Below are positions 33,523 through 42,017 of a stretch of DNA of 64,000 bases, one piece after another (positions within the stretch are counted from its first letter, which is position 1; each line of letters opens with the position of its first letter). The notes beneath the pieces were generated by a model. It saw only the letters and a program-made list of their open reading frames with translations, had not been told where the DNA came from and did no database searches. Source of the DNA: Nocardia mikamii NBRC 108933 (GTDB taxonomy: Bacteria; Actinomycetota; Actinomycetes; Mycobacteriales; Mycobacteriaceae); the NCBI RefSeq assembly GCF_001613505.1, contig NZ_BDCM01000021.1, forward strand, positions 26,972-90,971, in the 5' to 3' direction. A program made the position numbers and the translations under genes.

Positions 33523-34499
33523 GCACCGCGCGAGGCGCGGCGGCGGCCTCGGAGACGTTTCCGGCGATCGGGACATCGGTCGTGGTCGTCTGCACCGACC
33601 CCCGGGAGCTGACTCGCGCGGCCGACCTGGTCCGCGCGCGGCTGGACGACCTCGATCGTGCCGCCTCGCGCTTTCGCGCGGATTCCGAACTCGCGGTGAT
33701 CAATTCGCGCAGTGCCGAATCGGCCCGAGCGGGTCGGTCGGAGCAGTTGCGCATCCCGGTCGGCACGACCCTCGGGTCGTGTCTGCGGGCGGCGATGCGC
33801 ACCCAGCGCCTGACCTCGGGGTTGGTCTCGGCCTCCCTGGGGGCGGCGCTGATCGCCTGCGGCTACGACGACGATCTGGACGTGGTGCGCGCCCGCGGTG
33901 ACGTGGGCCCGCCCGCACCCGATCGGATCTTGATTCCCTTGCGGCACATGATCTTCGACGAGCAGCGATGGGAGGTGGCGCTGTCCCCGGGAACCGCACT
34001 GGATCTGGGCGCGAGTGCGAAGGCGTGGGCGGCGGACGCGCTCGCCGCCGAACTGGCCGCGACCGGGCCCGGTGGCTATCTGGTGAATCTGGGCGGCGAC
34101 ATCGCCGTCGCGGGCAGCGTCCCGCCGCAGGGCTGGTCCATCGGGGTGCGGGACTGGAACGACGCCGTGGTGCAGGTCGTCACCTCGACCGGGCAGGCGT
34201 TCGCGACCTCGTCGACGCGGCTGCGCACGTGGGTGCGCGGCGGCATTCGCCGCCATCACATCATCGATCCGCGCACGGGCCGGTCCGCCCGGACGCGGTG
34301 GGCGCAGGTCACCTGCGCCGGACCCGATGCGGTGCAGGCCAATGCGGCGTCGACGGCCGCGATCATCCTCGACGATCAGGCGCCGCGATGGCTGACCGAT
34401 CGCGGCGTGCCCGCCTGCCTGATGACCGTCGACCACGAGGTGGTGACGACTCCGGGGTGGCCGGCCCCGACCGCGGCGCGGAAGCGGCACGTGTCATGA
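33519..34499 (+). CDS. apbE: FAD:protein FMN transferase (ApbE)
   Basis: 326 residues from ATG 33519. ApbE moves FMN from FAD onto a Ser/Thr of extracytoplasmic partner proteins in an Mg-dependent reaction. Visible blocks: ETFPAIGTSVVVV, LDLGASAKAWAAD, GGYLVNLGGDIAVAG, HHIIDPRTGRSA and QANAASTAAII, covering the FAD and metal sites. No clear signal peptide or lipobox is seen with this start, which is unusual as many ApbE proteins are exported. Translationally coupled to the genes on both sides. Confidence 0.9.
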   Translation: MSTARGAAAASETFPAIGTSVVVVCTDPRELTRAADLVRARLDDLDRAASRFRADSELAVINSRSAESARAGRSEQLRIPVGTTLGSCLRAAMRTQRLTSGLVSASLGAALIACGYDDDLDVVRARGDVGPPAPDRILIPLRHMIFDEQRWEVALSPGTALDLGASAKAWAADALAAELAATGPGGYLVNLGGDIAVAGSVPPQGWSIGVRDWNDAVVQVVTSTGQAFATSSTRLRTWVRGGIRRHHIIDPRTGRSARTRWAQVTCAGPDAVQANAASTAAIILDDQAPRWLTDRGVPACLMTVDHEVVTTPGWPAPTAARKRHVS

Positions 34500-35062
34500 C
34501 CAGTCCGTGGCTGTGGTACGTCTCGCGCGCCGCCGGGGTGGTCACCCTCGTGCTGCTCACCCTGGTCGCGCTGCTCGGGATGTTCACGGCCGCGCGGGTG
34601 CGCCCCCGGCTCGCGGTATCGGCCGTGGCGATGGGACTGCATCGCACGCTGGCCCTGGGCACGATCGTCTTCCTGGCCGCGCACATCGTGACCGCGACGG
34701 TCGATACGTACGTCCATCTCGGATGGCTGTCGACGGTGGTGCCGTTCACGGCCGGTTACGAGCGGCAATGGGTGGCGCTGGGCACCCTCGCCCTGGATAT
34801 CCTGCTGGCGGTCGTCGCGACGTCGCTGCTGCGCCACCGGCTGCCGACCCGGACATGGCGTGCGGTGCACCTGCTCGCGTACGCGATGGCGCCGCTGGCG
34901 GTCGTGCACGGACTGACGATGGCCTCGGCGCGGGATCCGGCGCTGTTCGCCGTCACCGTCGCCTGCGGTGCGGCGCTGGCGGTCGGCGCGGTGTGGCGCT
35001 GGGCCCTTCCCGACGCGGATCGACATCGCCGCTCGGACATCGCTTCTCAGGAGTGGACGTGA
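34496..35062 (+). CDS. Ferric reductase-like transmembrane haem protein
   Basis: 188 residues, five or six hydrophobic helices. Histidines in GLHRTLALGTIVFLAAHIVT and VHLLAYAMAPLAVVHGLTM are spaced as in the bis-haem ferric-reductase/YedZ-like domain, which passes electrons across the membrane. It overlaps apbE by 4 bp and the NuoF-like gene by 4 bp. It likely links the cytoplasmic NuoF-like protein to an outside acceptor. Confidence 0.85.
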   Translation: MTSPWLWYVSRAAGVVTLVLLTLVALLGMFTAARVRPRLAVSAVAMGLHRTLALGTIVFLAAHIVTATVDTYVHLGWLSTVVPFTAGYERQWVALGTLALDILLAVVATSLLRHRLPTRTWRAVHLLAYAMAPLAVVHGLTMASARDPALFAVTVACGAALAVGAVWRWALPDADRHRRSDIASQEWT

Positions 35063-36141
35063 CCGGGCTGCCGGAGTTGCTGGCGGCCGCCGGGCTGCGC
35101 GGCCGCGGCGGGGCGAACTTTCCCACCGCAGCCAAACTCGAACTCGCCGCCCGCCACCGAGCCGAGTTGATCGTCAATGCCTGTGACGGAGAATGGGATT
35201 CGGCCAAGGACGCATGGGTCGTCGCGCACCATCTGCCCGAGGTGCTCGACGGCGCCCGGCGCGTTACGGCGCAGCGGGTGCGGGTGGCCGCACACCGCGG
35301 TTCGCGGACGCTGGCCCTGTTGGAGGCGGCGGGAGTCGACACCCTCGCGGTGCCCCGGCGGTACGTGTCGTCGGAGGAGTCGGCGCTGGTCCGGCTGGCG
35401 CACGGCGGTCCGGCCCGACCGGTGATGCGGTTCGAACCGATCACGGGCGGCGGCCGGGACCCGCGGGGGCGACGACTCGCGCCGACACTGGTACTCAACG
35501 TCGAAACGGTGTGGCGGATCCAGCAGATCGCGGAATACGGGCCGGGCTGGTTCCGCTCCTACGGCACCGCCGACGAGCCCGGCCCGCGGCTGGTGACCGT
35601 TGCCGACGGTGTCCGCGCCCCCGGTGTCCATGCCGCGGAGGCGGGCTTGCCCGTCTCCGAAATCCTCGATCGGGCAGGCGGTCTCACCACCTGCCCGCAG
35701 GCGCTGTGGGTGAACGGTCTGAGCGGCGGATTCCTGCCCGCCGAGGCGCGACATACGCTGTGGTCGCGATCAGGCCTGGAGCCGTTCGGAATCGGGACCG
35801 GCGTGGGCACTTTTCGTGTCCTCGCCGCCGGCGCCGATCCGTGGCAGGTGGTGCTGTCCGCGCTGACCTATGCGGCGGGGGAATCCGCCGGCCAATGCGG
35901 CCCGTGCATGTTCGGATTGCCCGCGCTGCGTGACGATCTGAGTGACCTGCTCGAGCGGCGAGCCCCGGCCGAGACCGCCGAGCGGCTCCTCCGCAGGCTC
36001 GCCCGTGTGCCGGGGCGAGGTGCGTGCCGGTTTCCCGACGGCGTGGCTCGGTTCCTGGCTTCCGCCCTGGACGCGTTCGGCACGTCACTTCTCGTCGAAA
36101 GCACGGGGAGCGAACGATTTTCGGCCCCGCACCAAGGATGA
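35059..36141 (+). CDS. NuoF-like NADH/FMN iron-sulfur oxidoreductase
   Basis: 360 residues from GTG 35059. The start GLRGRGGANFPTAAKLELAA matches the NuoF FMN-site block GLRGRGGAGFPTG; SSEESALV replaces GEETAL at the NADH site. A soluble SLBB region follows. The C-terminal iron-sulfur part has C280 and C283 (SAGQCGPC) and C323 (GACRFPDG), but the first Cys of the usual C-x2-C-x2-C is Ala, leaving three visible ligands. It likely takes electrons from NAD(P)H or ferredoxin and feeds the membrane protein encoded upstream. Confidence 0.85.
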   Translation: MTGLPELLAAAGLRGRGGANFPTAAKLELAARHRAELIVNACDGEWDSAKDAWVVAHHLPEVLDGARRVTAQRVRVAAHRGSRTLALLEAAGVDTLAVPRRYVSSEESALVRLAHGGPARPVMRFEPITGGGRDPRGRRLAPTLVLNVETVWRIQQIAEYGPGWFRSYGTADEPGPRLVTVADGVRAPGVHAAEAGLPVSEILDRAGGLTTCPQALWVNGLSGGFLPAEARHTLWSRSGLEPFGIGTGVGTFRVLAAGADPWQVVLSALTYAAGESAGQCGPCMFGLPALRDDLSDLLERRAPAETAERLLRRLARVPGRGACRFPDGVARFLASALDAFGTSLLVESTGSERFSAPHQG

Positions 36142-36144
36142 ATC

Positions 36145-36384
36145 ATGTCTCTGACAACTCGCGCCCTCGGTATCGCCCGGCCCCCGTCCGGCGTCCTGGC
36201 GGTCGATCGCATCGCCTGCACCGGCCACGGCATCTGCGCGCATGTGCTGCCGGAACAGATAGTTTCGGACGAGTGGGGTTATCCCGTCCTCACCGACTCC
36301 GGGCCGGATCCCGCGCTCGCGGCCGAGGCGATCAAACTCTGCCCGGCCGCTGCCCTGCGCTGGGTCGGGCCACCGGTCCACTGA
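36145..36384 (+). CDS. 3Fe-4S/4Fe-4S ferredoxin
   Basis: 79 residues. C25-x5-C31 (CTGHGICAHVLPE) and C66-P (LCPAAALRW) are the ligands of the one-cluster ferredoxins that usually serve P450s in actinobacteria. It begins 3 bp after the NuoF-like stop, so it is the last gene of the module and the probable soluble electron donor or acceptor. Confidence 0.88.
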   Translation: MSLTTRALGIARPPSGVLAVDRIACTGHGICAHVLPEQIVSDEWGYPVLTDSGPDPALAAEAIKLCPAAALRWVGPPVH

Positions 36385-36418
36385 CGAGCGGATACGTTGG
36401 CGCCCAGCGCATTCGAGA

Positions 36419-36667
36419 TCACAGTTCCGTGCGCACCGTCATCACCGTGGGCGCCGCCGTGCCGGACCACCCGCACGGCGAGGCGCAGGTCGCGATGACC
36501 GCATCGGTGATCGTGCCGTCGCTGTAGAGCGTGGTTCGCAGGACCGCCTGTGCCGGGTAGCCGCAGGCCTGGCATTTGCCGAAGTAGTTGAGAATTTCGC
36601 GCGATCGGACAGCGGCGATACTGCGCCGCCCGGATGCGCCGTCCGGGTGGATGGTTTCGCTGGGCAC
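36419..36667 (-). CDS. Small zinc-ribbon-like hypothetical protein
   Basis: About 82 residues from GTG 36667, with GAAGGA upstream; the frame beyond has poor coding character. Two Cys pairs (GKCQACGYPAQ and CASPCGWSG) suggest a zinc ribbon. It is convergent with the ferredoxin, 34 bp apart. Not assigned. The stretch 36668-37129 holds no convincing gene. Confidence 0.6.
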   Translation of the reverse strand: MPSETIHPDGASGRRSIAAVRSREILNYFGKCQACGYPAQAVLRTTLYSDGTITDAVIATCASPCGWSGTAAPTVMTVRTEL

Positions 36668-37129
36668 GATGATCCTTCGATTCGGTGGACCCGGCGGTGT
36701 CGGTGAACGACAATCGAGCCGGCCGGGATCCGCTGCCGAGACCGGCGATCCCCCTGCGATACCGCCGGGCTCACGCACCGGTCGTGCCGGGTCCGTCGTG
36801 GTCACGCCCCGTGGGGCCGATCGCGTCCGACGGTCGGCGGCACCCTTCCATGCTAAACCCTGCGCCTCCCGCGTGCATGAATTCTCGGTAACTTCCCGCT
36901 TGCGGCCGGCTTCCTGCGTAGCTACCGCTGATCGTATGAGCACCGGCTATTCGCCAGGTGACCAGTTCCGGGCGTCAACTTCACAAAACGTGAATTTCCA
37001 GTAACATACGCATTTGCGGCCCACGAATCGCCGGGGGCCGCGGCCAGCGGGCAAAGGTGCCCGTATCCGGTGCGTGCGCGGGTGTGTGCGCCGGATGTCC
37101 GGCCGATGGGTGAAAGGACTTGCGTCGCA

Positions 37130-37354
37130 ATGCTGAAGCGACTCGATCGGCTGTTGAGCTACGAGATGAAGGTGTCCGAATTCCTCGGGACACTCGTCAT
37201 TCTCGCCGTGCCCTACGGTCTCATCGGGGTGATCTGGACCCTGACGCACACCTCGCACCTGAAGCAGATGCACGGCATCGACGTGGTCATATCCTTCTTG
37301 GGATCGATCCTGTGCTGGCCCGTGCTCACCTTCTCGAACGTCTGCATGACCTAG
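37130..37354 (+). CDS. Small membrane protein upstream of mce operon
   Basis: 74 residues from ATG 37130 (AAGGA upstream). Two hydrophobic segments (VSEFLGTLVILAVPYGLIGV and VVISFLGSILCWPVLTF). Position before the yrbE/mce genes suggests a conserved accessory protein, but the family is not recognised. The next gene starts 3 bp after its stop. Confidence 0.6.
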   Translation: MLKRLDRLLSYEMKVSEFLGTLVILAVPYGLIGVIWTLTHTSHLKQMHGIDVVISFLGSILCWPVLTFSNVCMT

Positions 37355-37356
37355 TC

Positions 37357-37548
37357 ATGATGGCGCTGGTGTGGCTCATCGACATCGTGGTGATCGGAGT
37401 CAAGATCCTCGGTGGGCGAATCAAGGTCAATCCTGTTCTCCGATTCGGCCTGTGGGTCGCGGTGTTGTGTGCGGTGGGCGCCGGGATCGCACTGCTCGGG
37501 GCGCTGGTGGTGCTGCTGCAGCACTACCTGGAGAATCTCCCGGAATGA
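37357..37548 (+). CDS. Second small membrane protein upstream of mce operon
   Basis: 63 residues from ATG 37357 or 37360. Two hydrophobic segments (about 2-17 and 28-52, WVAVLCAVGAGIALLGALVV) around a short basic loop. Too short to assign. Separated from yrbE by a 233-bp region with a promoter-like sequence. Confidence 0.55.
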   Translation: MMALVWLIDIVVIGVKILGGRIKVNPVLRFGLWVAVLCAVGAGIALLGALVVLLQHYLENLPE

Positions 37549-37620
37549 ACCGGGCGGCGGCCGTCTGAAGACGGAATATTCCATAACTTGGTAACGCCGC
37601 GTTCTATGCGAAAAACTGTG

Positions 37621-37677
37621 TGTTCTCGCACCCGATCTGATTCGACATTGCGAGAACAGTCGATAACTTACTATCTT
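37621..37677 (+). promoter_or_regulatory. Inverted repeat and promoter of the mce operon
   Basis: TGTTCTCGCA (37621-37630) and TGCGAGAACA (37649-37658) form a perfect 10-bp-arm repeat with an 18-bp spacer. A promoter-like TTGCGA (37648-37653), 18 bp and TATCTT (37672-37677) overlaps the right arm. A smaller palindrome CACCGA-A-TCGGTG follows at 37684-37696. The yrbEA start is about 105 bp downstream. Candidate operator for the double-TetR regulator encoded after the mce genes. Confidence 0.5.
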
Positions 37678-37781
37678 GTGTCGCACCGAATCGGTGTGTA
37701 ACACTTCACACGCTCAACGCCCTGGCAGCTCGGTTGCGGCTGTCCGTGACCAGCGGTGAGCGTGAGAAAGGAACGACCGCT

Positions 37782-38672
37782 GTGACGTCGACCCGAGCCT
37801 CCGATCGGCCGGACCCGCCGGCTCCGCCCTGGCGGACCACCGACGAGGGCGAGCTGCGGCGACTCGTCGATGCCGCCGGCGGCCTCTGGCGCCGGCATCC
37901 GCAACGTTCGCTGGAAACCCTCGGCCGGCAGGTCGCGCTGGGGCGAGAGGCGTTCGTCCAGCTCTTCGTCGCGATGATCCAGCGCCGGTTTCCGTACCAG
38001 GAATTCATCAGGCAGTGCGCCTTCATGGCCAACGTCTCGGCCGCGCCGACGGTGTTCGTGGCCATCCCGATCGCGGTCGTGGTGTCCATCGAGGTCGGTG
38101 CGCTGGTGAACCAGGTGGGCGCGACGACGTTCATCGGTTCGGTTGCCGCACTGGGGATCATCCGTCAGGGCGCGCCGCTGGTCTCGGCGCTGATGATCGC
38201 CGGCGCGGTCGGTTCGGCGATCTGTGCCGACCTCGGGTCGCGGACGATCCGCGAGGAGATCGACGCCATGCGGGTGATGGGTGTCGATCCCGTGCGCCGG
38301 CTGGTCGCTCCGCGGCTGGCCGCGGCGGTGCTGGTGAGCGTATTGCTCTGCGGCTTCATCGTTTTCGTCGGATTCGCGACGGCGTACATGTTCAACGTGT
38401 ACGCCCAATCCGGCACCCCCGGATCGTTCATCGGGTCGTTCGCGTCGTTCGCGGTGGCCAGCGATCTGTTGATCGCCTTGACGAAGGCCGCGATCTTCGG
38501 CGCACTCACCGCGATCATCGCCTGCGATGTGGGTCTGCACACCAGCGGCGGTCCGGCCGGTGTCGCGAATTCGGTGAACTCCGCGGTGGTCAGCTCCGCG
38601 CTGATGTTGTTCGCCACCAACATCATTCTGACCCAGCTGGCGAATACCCTGCTCCCGACGAAGGTCGGCTGA
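37782..38672 (+). CDS. yrbEA: YrbEA, MlaE-type permease of the mce transporter
   Basis: 296 residues from GTG 37782 (GAAAGGA upstream). It contains the MlaE-family helices, including VGALVNQVGATTFIGSVAA and the conserved cytoplasmic loop REEIDAMRVMGVDPVRRLV. With YrbEB it forms the inner-membrane permease that, with an Mce complex and an ATPase encoded elsewhere, imports lipids or sterols. Confidence 0.92.
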   Translation: MTSTRASDRPDPPAPPWRTTDEGELRRLVDAAGGLWRRHPQRSLETLGRQVALGREAFVQLFVAMIQRRFPYQEFIRQCAFMANVSAAPTVFVAIPIAVVVSIEVGALVNQVGATTFIGSVAALGIIRQGAPLVSALMIAGAVGSAICADLGSRTIREEIDAMRVMGVDPVRRLVAPRLAAAVLVSVLLCGFIVFVGFATAYMFNVYAQSGTPGSFIGSFASFAVASDLLIALTKAAIFGALTAIIACDVGLHTSGGPAGVANSVNSAVVSSALMLFATNIILTQLANTLLPTKVG

Positions 38673-38673
38673 G

Positions 38674-39537
38674 ATGGCCAGCTCCTACACGCCGCCCGCG
38701 GCCCGGCCGCTGCGGGCCGTCGGAAATGCCGCTCTGGCCCCGGTGCACGCGAACCAGCGCCTCGGGCATCAGGCCATCACCTTCTTCCAGGCGCTGGCCG
38801 CGATCCCGTTCGTGGTCAAGCATTATCGGAAGGAACTGGCCCGGCTGACGGCCGATGTGAGCTGGGGCAACGGGTCGCTGATCGTCGGTGGCGGCACCAT
38901 CGGCGTCGTCTTCATCCTGTGTTCGTTCGGCGGGATCATCGTCGGAATGGAGTCGTTCACGGCGTTGAACCTCCTGACCATGAGCCCGCTGACCGGCGCT
39001 ATCGCCGGTTTCGCGACCACCCGGGAATTGGCGCCCATCCTGGCGACCCTGGCCTTCGCTATTCAATCGGGCTGCCGGTTCACCGCGCAGCTGGGCTCGA
39101 TGCGGATCTCCGAGGAGATCGACGCGCTGGAATCGTGCGCGATCCGGCCGCTGCCCTACCTGGTCAGCACCCGGATGATCGCGGCGACGGTGACGATCGT
39201 TCCGCTCTACAGCGTCGGTCTGGCCGCCGCCTACCTGACCACCAAACTCACGGTGCTGTTCCTCGGCGGCACCACCGCGGGGACCTACGACCACTATTTC
39301 TTCCAGTTCCTGATCGGGCCGGACGTGTTCTATTCACTGCTGAAGGTCGTGATCTTCACACTGCTCGCCACCTTCATCCAGTGCTACTACGGCTATGTCG
39401 CCAGCGGCGGGCCGGAGGGAGTCGGAGTGGCGGCCGGGCGGGCGATCAAGATGGTGATCGTCGTGATGGTGTTCGCGAATCTCTTTCTCACCCTGGCGAT
39501 CTGGGGCATCGACCCCGGATTCCGGATCTCAGGATAG
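38674..39537 (+). CDS. yrbEB: YrbEB, MlaE-type permease of the mce transporter
   Basis: 287 residues, directly after YrbEA. It carries SEEIDALESCAIRPLPYLVS, the MlaE coupling-loop block, and five or so membrane helices. Partner of YrbEA in the permease heterodimer. Stop (TAG) abuts the GTG of the first mce gene. Confidence 0.92.
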   Translation: MASSYTPPAARPLRAVGNAALAPVHANQRLGHQAITFFQALAAIPFVVKHYRKELARLTADVSWGNGSLIVGGGTIGVVFILCSFGGIIVGMESFTALNLLTMSPLTGAIAGFATTRELAPILATLAFAIQSGCRFTAQLGSMRISEEIDALESCAIRPLPYLVSTRMIAATVTIVPLYSVGLAAAYLTTKLTVLFLGGTTAGTYDHYFFQFLIGPDVFYSLLKVVIFTLLATFIQCYYGYVASGGPEGVGVAAGRAIKMVIVVMVFANLFLTLAIWGIDPGFRISG

Positions 39538-40998
39538 GTGTCGTTCGTGATTCTCGATCCCAGCGGCCGCGGTGCGACCGCTCGCCAGCTCACGCTGGCC
39601 GGTCTCGCGATGCTGCTCGTGGTGGCCGCGCTGCTGTATCTGCTCGCGCTGCGCTACACCGGTCGTTTCAGCGAGAAGGTTCCCGTCCACGCCGTTCTCA
39701 CCAGTACCGGCGACGGGCTGCCCAAACATGCCGACGTGAAATTCCGCGGCATGGTAGTCGGCACCGTCGACTCGGTCGAGGTGGTGGCGAAAGGGGAGCG
39801 ACAGCGCGCCGATATCGCACTGAAACCGCATGTCGCCGAGGCGATTCCGGCCAACGTCACCGCCCGCGTCATTCCCAACAACCTGTTCGGCGTGACCGCG
39901 ATCGAATTGGTCGACAACGGGCCCGATGCCGCGAAACTGCATTCCGGCTCGACCATTTCGCAGGACACCGGTGCCGCGACCATCCAACTGCAGACCACGC
40001 TCAACGTCCTGCGCAATGTGCTGAGCAATATCCAGCCCGAGAAGTTGGGCCGGGTGCTGGCGACGCTGTCCGCGGCGCTGGAACCGTCGGCGCGGGTGCC
40101 GGGTTCGACCGTGGAGCGGCTCGACACCTGGCTCACCCAGGTGCACGACATTCCCGATATCGGCGACCTGCTGGGTGATCTGGGCCGTGCCGCCACCGCA
40201 CTGAGCCAGTCGGCGCCGGAATTGGTGGGAGTGCTGTCGGATTCGGTGACGACCGCGCGTACCCTCACCGAGCGCCGCTCGAATCTCGTTGCGCTGCTGA
40301 CGAATGCGGGTGGCGCCGTCGACTCGGTCAACCGCCTGTTCGCGCGCAATCCGGATTCGGGCAAATTCCTCGTCGCCGGTCTGGACGATCTGTTCGGCGG
40401 CCTGGCCAAGGATCCCGAGGCGATTCCGTTCACCGCCGCCAATCTCAACATCGCGTTGCAGCGTCTGAAGACCACGTTCCACTGGGGTCCGAAACAGCAG
40501 ATGGTGTGGGCGATGGACGCCTCGCTGACTCCGTTCCAGCAGTACACGGCGAAGGACTGCCCGCACTACGGTGACGAGTACGGTCCGCGCTGCGGTGGTG
40601 CGACGGTGCCGAATGTGGCTCCGCCGCAGGACTATCCACAACAGCAGCTACCGCGCTGGCTCGACGCGGCCGGACCCCGTCCGACGCCGGCTCCCGCGGC
40701 GCCGACCGCGCCCGCGCAGCAGCCGCTGATCCCCGGCCTGCCCGCCCTGCCCGGCGTTCCGGCGCTGCCCGGTCTGCCGAGCCTGCCGCTGATCCCCGGC
40801 ATCACCGCACCGGCCGCCTACCGCGCCACGCCCGGCGATCCGGCGGCAACCCGTCCCGCCGCCCTGCGCGGGCCCGCGGCGGTCGCCGCGGTGGTCGGCG
40901 GTGCGCCGAACCTGGCGCAGCTGCTGCTGCTGGGGCCGGTCCTGGCCGGGGGCTACCTGACCGTCGGAGAGACGCCGGAAGGCGGTGTGACGCAGTGA
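39538..40998 (+). CDS. mceA: Mce family protein, MceA position
   Basis: 486 residues. A single N-terminal membrane segment (about 18-36) precedes the MCE domain (VPVHAVLTSTGDGLPKHADV, VKFRGMVVGTVDSVEV), then a long helical region and a Pro/Leu-rich tail rich in PGLPALPG-type repeats. MceA-F assemble into a hetero-oligomeric tube in the cell envelope that carries hydrophobic substrate to YrbE. The locus number cannot be assigned from sequence alone. Confidence 0.9.
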   Translation: MSFVILDPSGRGATARQLTLAGLAMLLVVAALLYLLALRYTGRFSEKVPVHAVLTSTGDGLPKHADVKFRGMVVGTVDSVEVVAKGERQRADIALKPHVAEAIPANVTARVIPNNLFGVTAIELVDNGPDAAKLHSGSTISQDTGAATIQLQTTLNVLRNVLSNIQPEKLGRVLATLSAALEPSARVPGSTVERLDTWLTQVHDIPDIGDLLGDLGRAATALSQSAPELVGVLSDSVTTARTLTERRSNLVALLTNAGGAVDSVNRLFARNPDSGKFLVAGLDDLFGGLAKDPEAIPFTAANLNIALQRLKTTFHWGPKQQMVWAMDASLTPFQQYTAKDCPHYGDEYGPRCGGATVPNVAPPQDYPQQQLPRWLDAAGPRPTPAPAAPTAPAQQPLIPGLPALPGVPALPGLPSLPLIPGITAPAAYRATPGDPAATRPAALRGPAAVAAVVGGAPNLAQLLLLGPVLAGGYLTVGETPEGGVTQ

Positions 40999-42017
40999 AA
41001 TCGACGAAGGCACTGATCGGTTTCGGCATCTTCGCGGTCGTCGCGATCGCGCTGACCTCGACCATCTACGGCACCCTGCAACGCACGGTGCCGGGCTCGA
41101 CCAACCGGTATTCGGCCGTCTTCTCCGATGTGCTCGGCCTGCGGGTCGGCGACGACGTGCGCATGGCCGGGGTGCGGGTCGGCCGGGTGGACAAGATCGA
41201 CTTCGTCGGCGACTACAAGGCCGGCGTGGAGTTCAGCATCCGGAGCAACCAGCATCTGACCACCACGACCAAGGCGATGGTGCGCTACCAGAACCTGATC
41301 GGCCAGCGCTACGTCGCGCTGGCGCCGGGGAAGGAAGCGGGCACATCCCTGCCGGCGGGCGGGCGTATTCCCCTCGAGCACACCGAGCCGTCGTTCGACG
41401 TGTCGGCCTTGCTGTCCGGCTTCGAACCGCTGTTCTCGGTGCTGCAACCCGATCAGGTGAATTCGCTGTCCGAGACACTGATTCAGGCGCTGCAGGGCAA
41501 TCAGGTCTCGCTGAGTACCTTGATCACCCAGGCCGCGCAGCTGGCCGGAACCTTCGGCCAGCGCGACAAGATCCTCGGTGACGTGGTCTCGAACCTGGGC
41601 AGCGTGATGTCCGGCCTGGCGCATCGCAGCAACGAGCTGGAGACACTGATCACCCAGACTCGTTCGCTGATGGACGGGCTCTACGCCCAGGGTGAGGCGT
41701 TGAAGTCGTCGGTCGACCAGGTAGCCACCTCGACCGATTCGCTGGTCGGATTGGTGGCCCAGGTCAAGCCCGGCATCGCGGCCGCGCAGAACAAGGCCAC
41801 CACCGGTGTGGCGCTGCTGCTGCTCAACGGCGCGTCGCTGGACCGGGCGGCGGTGCAATTGCCGAGCGTGCTCAACCGGGTGGCCCAGTTCTCCAGTTAC
41901 GGCGCCTACGGCAACGCCTACTTCTGTGGTCTCGACGTCTCGCTGTGGGGCGTGCTCCTGCCGCCGGGCCTGTTCTCCCAGATCGGTGGCAACGCGCATT
42001 CGGAGGTGTGCCGGTGA
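40995..42017 (+). CDS. mceB: Mce family protein, MceB position
   Basis: 340 residues; GTG overlaps the previous stop. N-terminal anchor (about 7-25), MCE domain (YSAVFSDVLGLRVGDDVRMA, GVRVGRVDKIDFVGDY), helical Mce4_CUP1-type region and a short end with two Cys (FCGLDVS ... EVCR) that may form a disulfide. Confidence 0.9.
   Translation: MKSTKALIGFGIFAVVAIALTSTIYGTLQRTVPGSTNRYSAVFSDVLGLRVGDDVRMAGVRVGRVDKIDFVGDYKAGVEFSIRSNQHLTTTTKAMVRYQNLIGQRYVALAPGKEAGTSLPAGGRIPLEHTEPSFDVSALLSGFEPLFSVLQPDQVNSLSETLIQALQGNQVSLSTLITQAAQLAGTFGQRDKILGDVVSNLGSVMSGLAHRSNELETLITQTRSLMDGLYAQGEALKSSVDQVATSTDSLVGLVAQVKPGIAAAQNKATTGVALLLLNGASLDRAAVQLPSVLNRVAQFSSYGAYGNAYFCGLDVSLWGVLLPPGLFSQIGGNAHSEVCR

Noticed and set aside
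31923..34490. 855-codon open frame on the minus strand across lcp, the small protein and apbE
   Set aside because: Antisense shadow caused by high GC at third positions; composition is low-complexity Arg/Gly/His and it contradicts the well-supported plus-strand genes.
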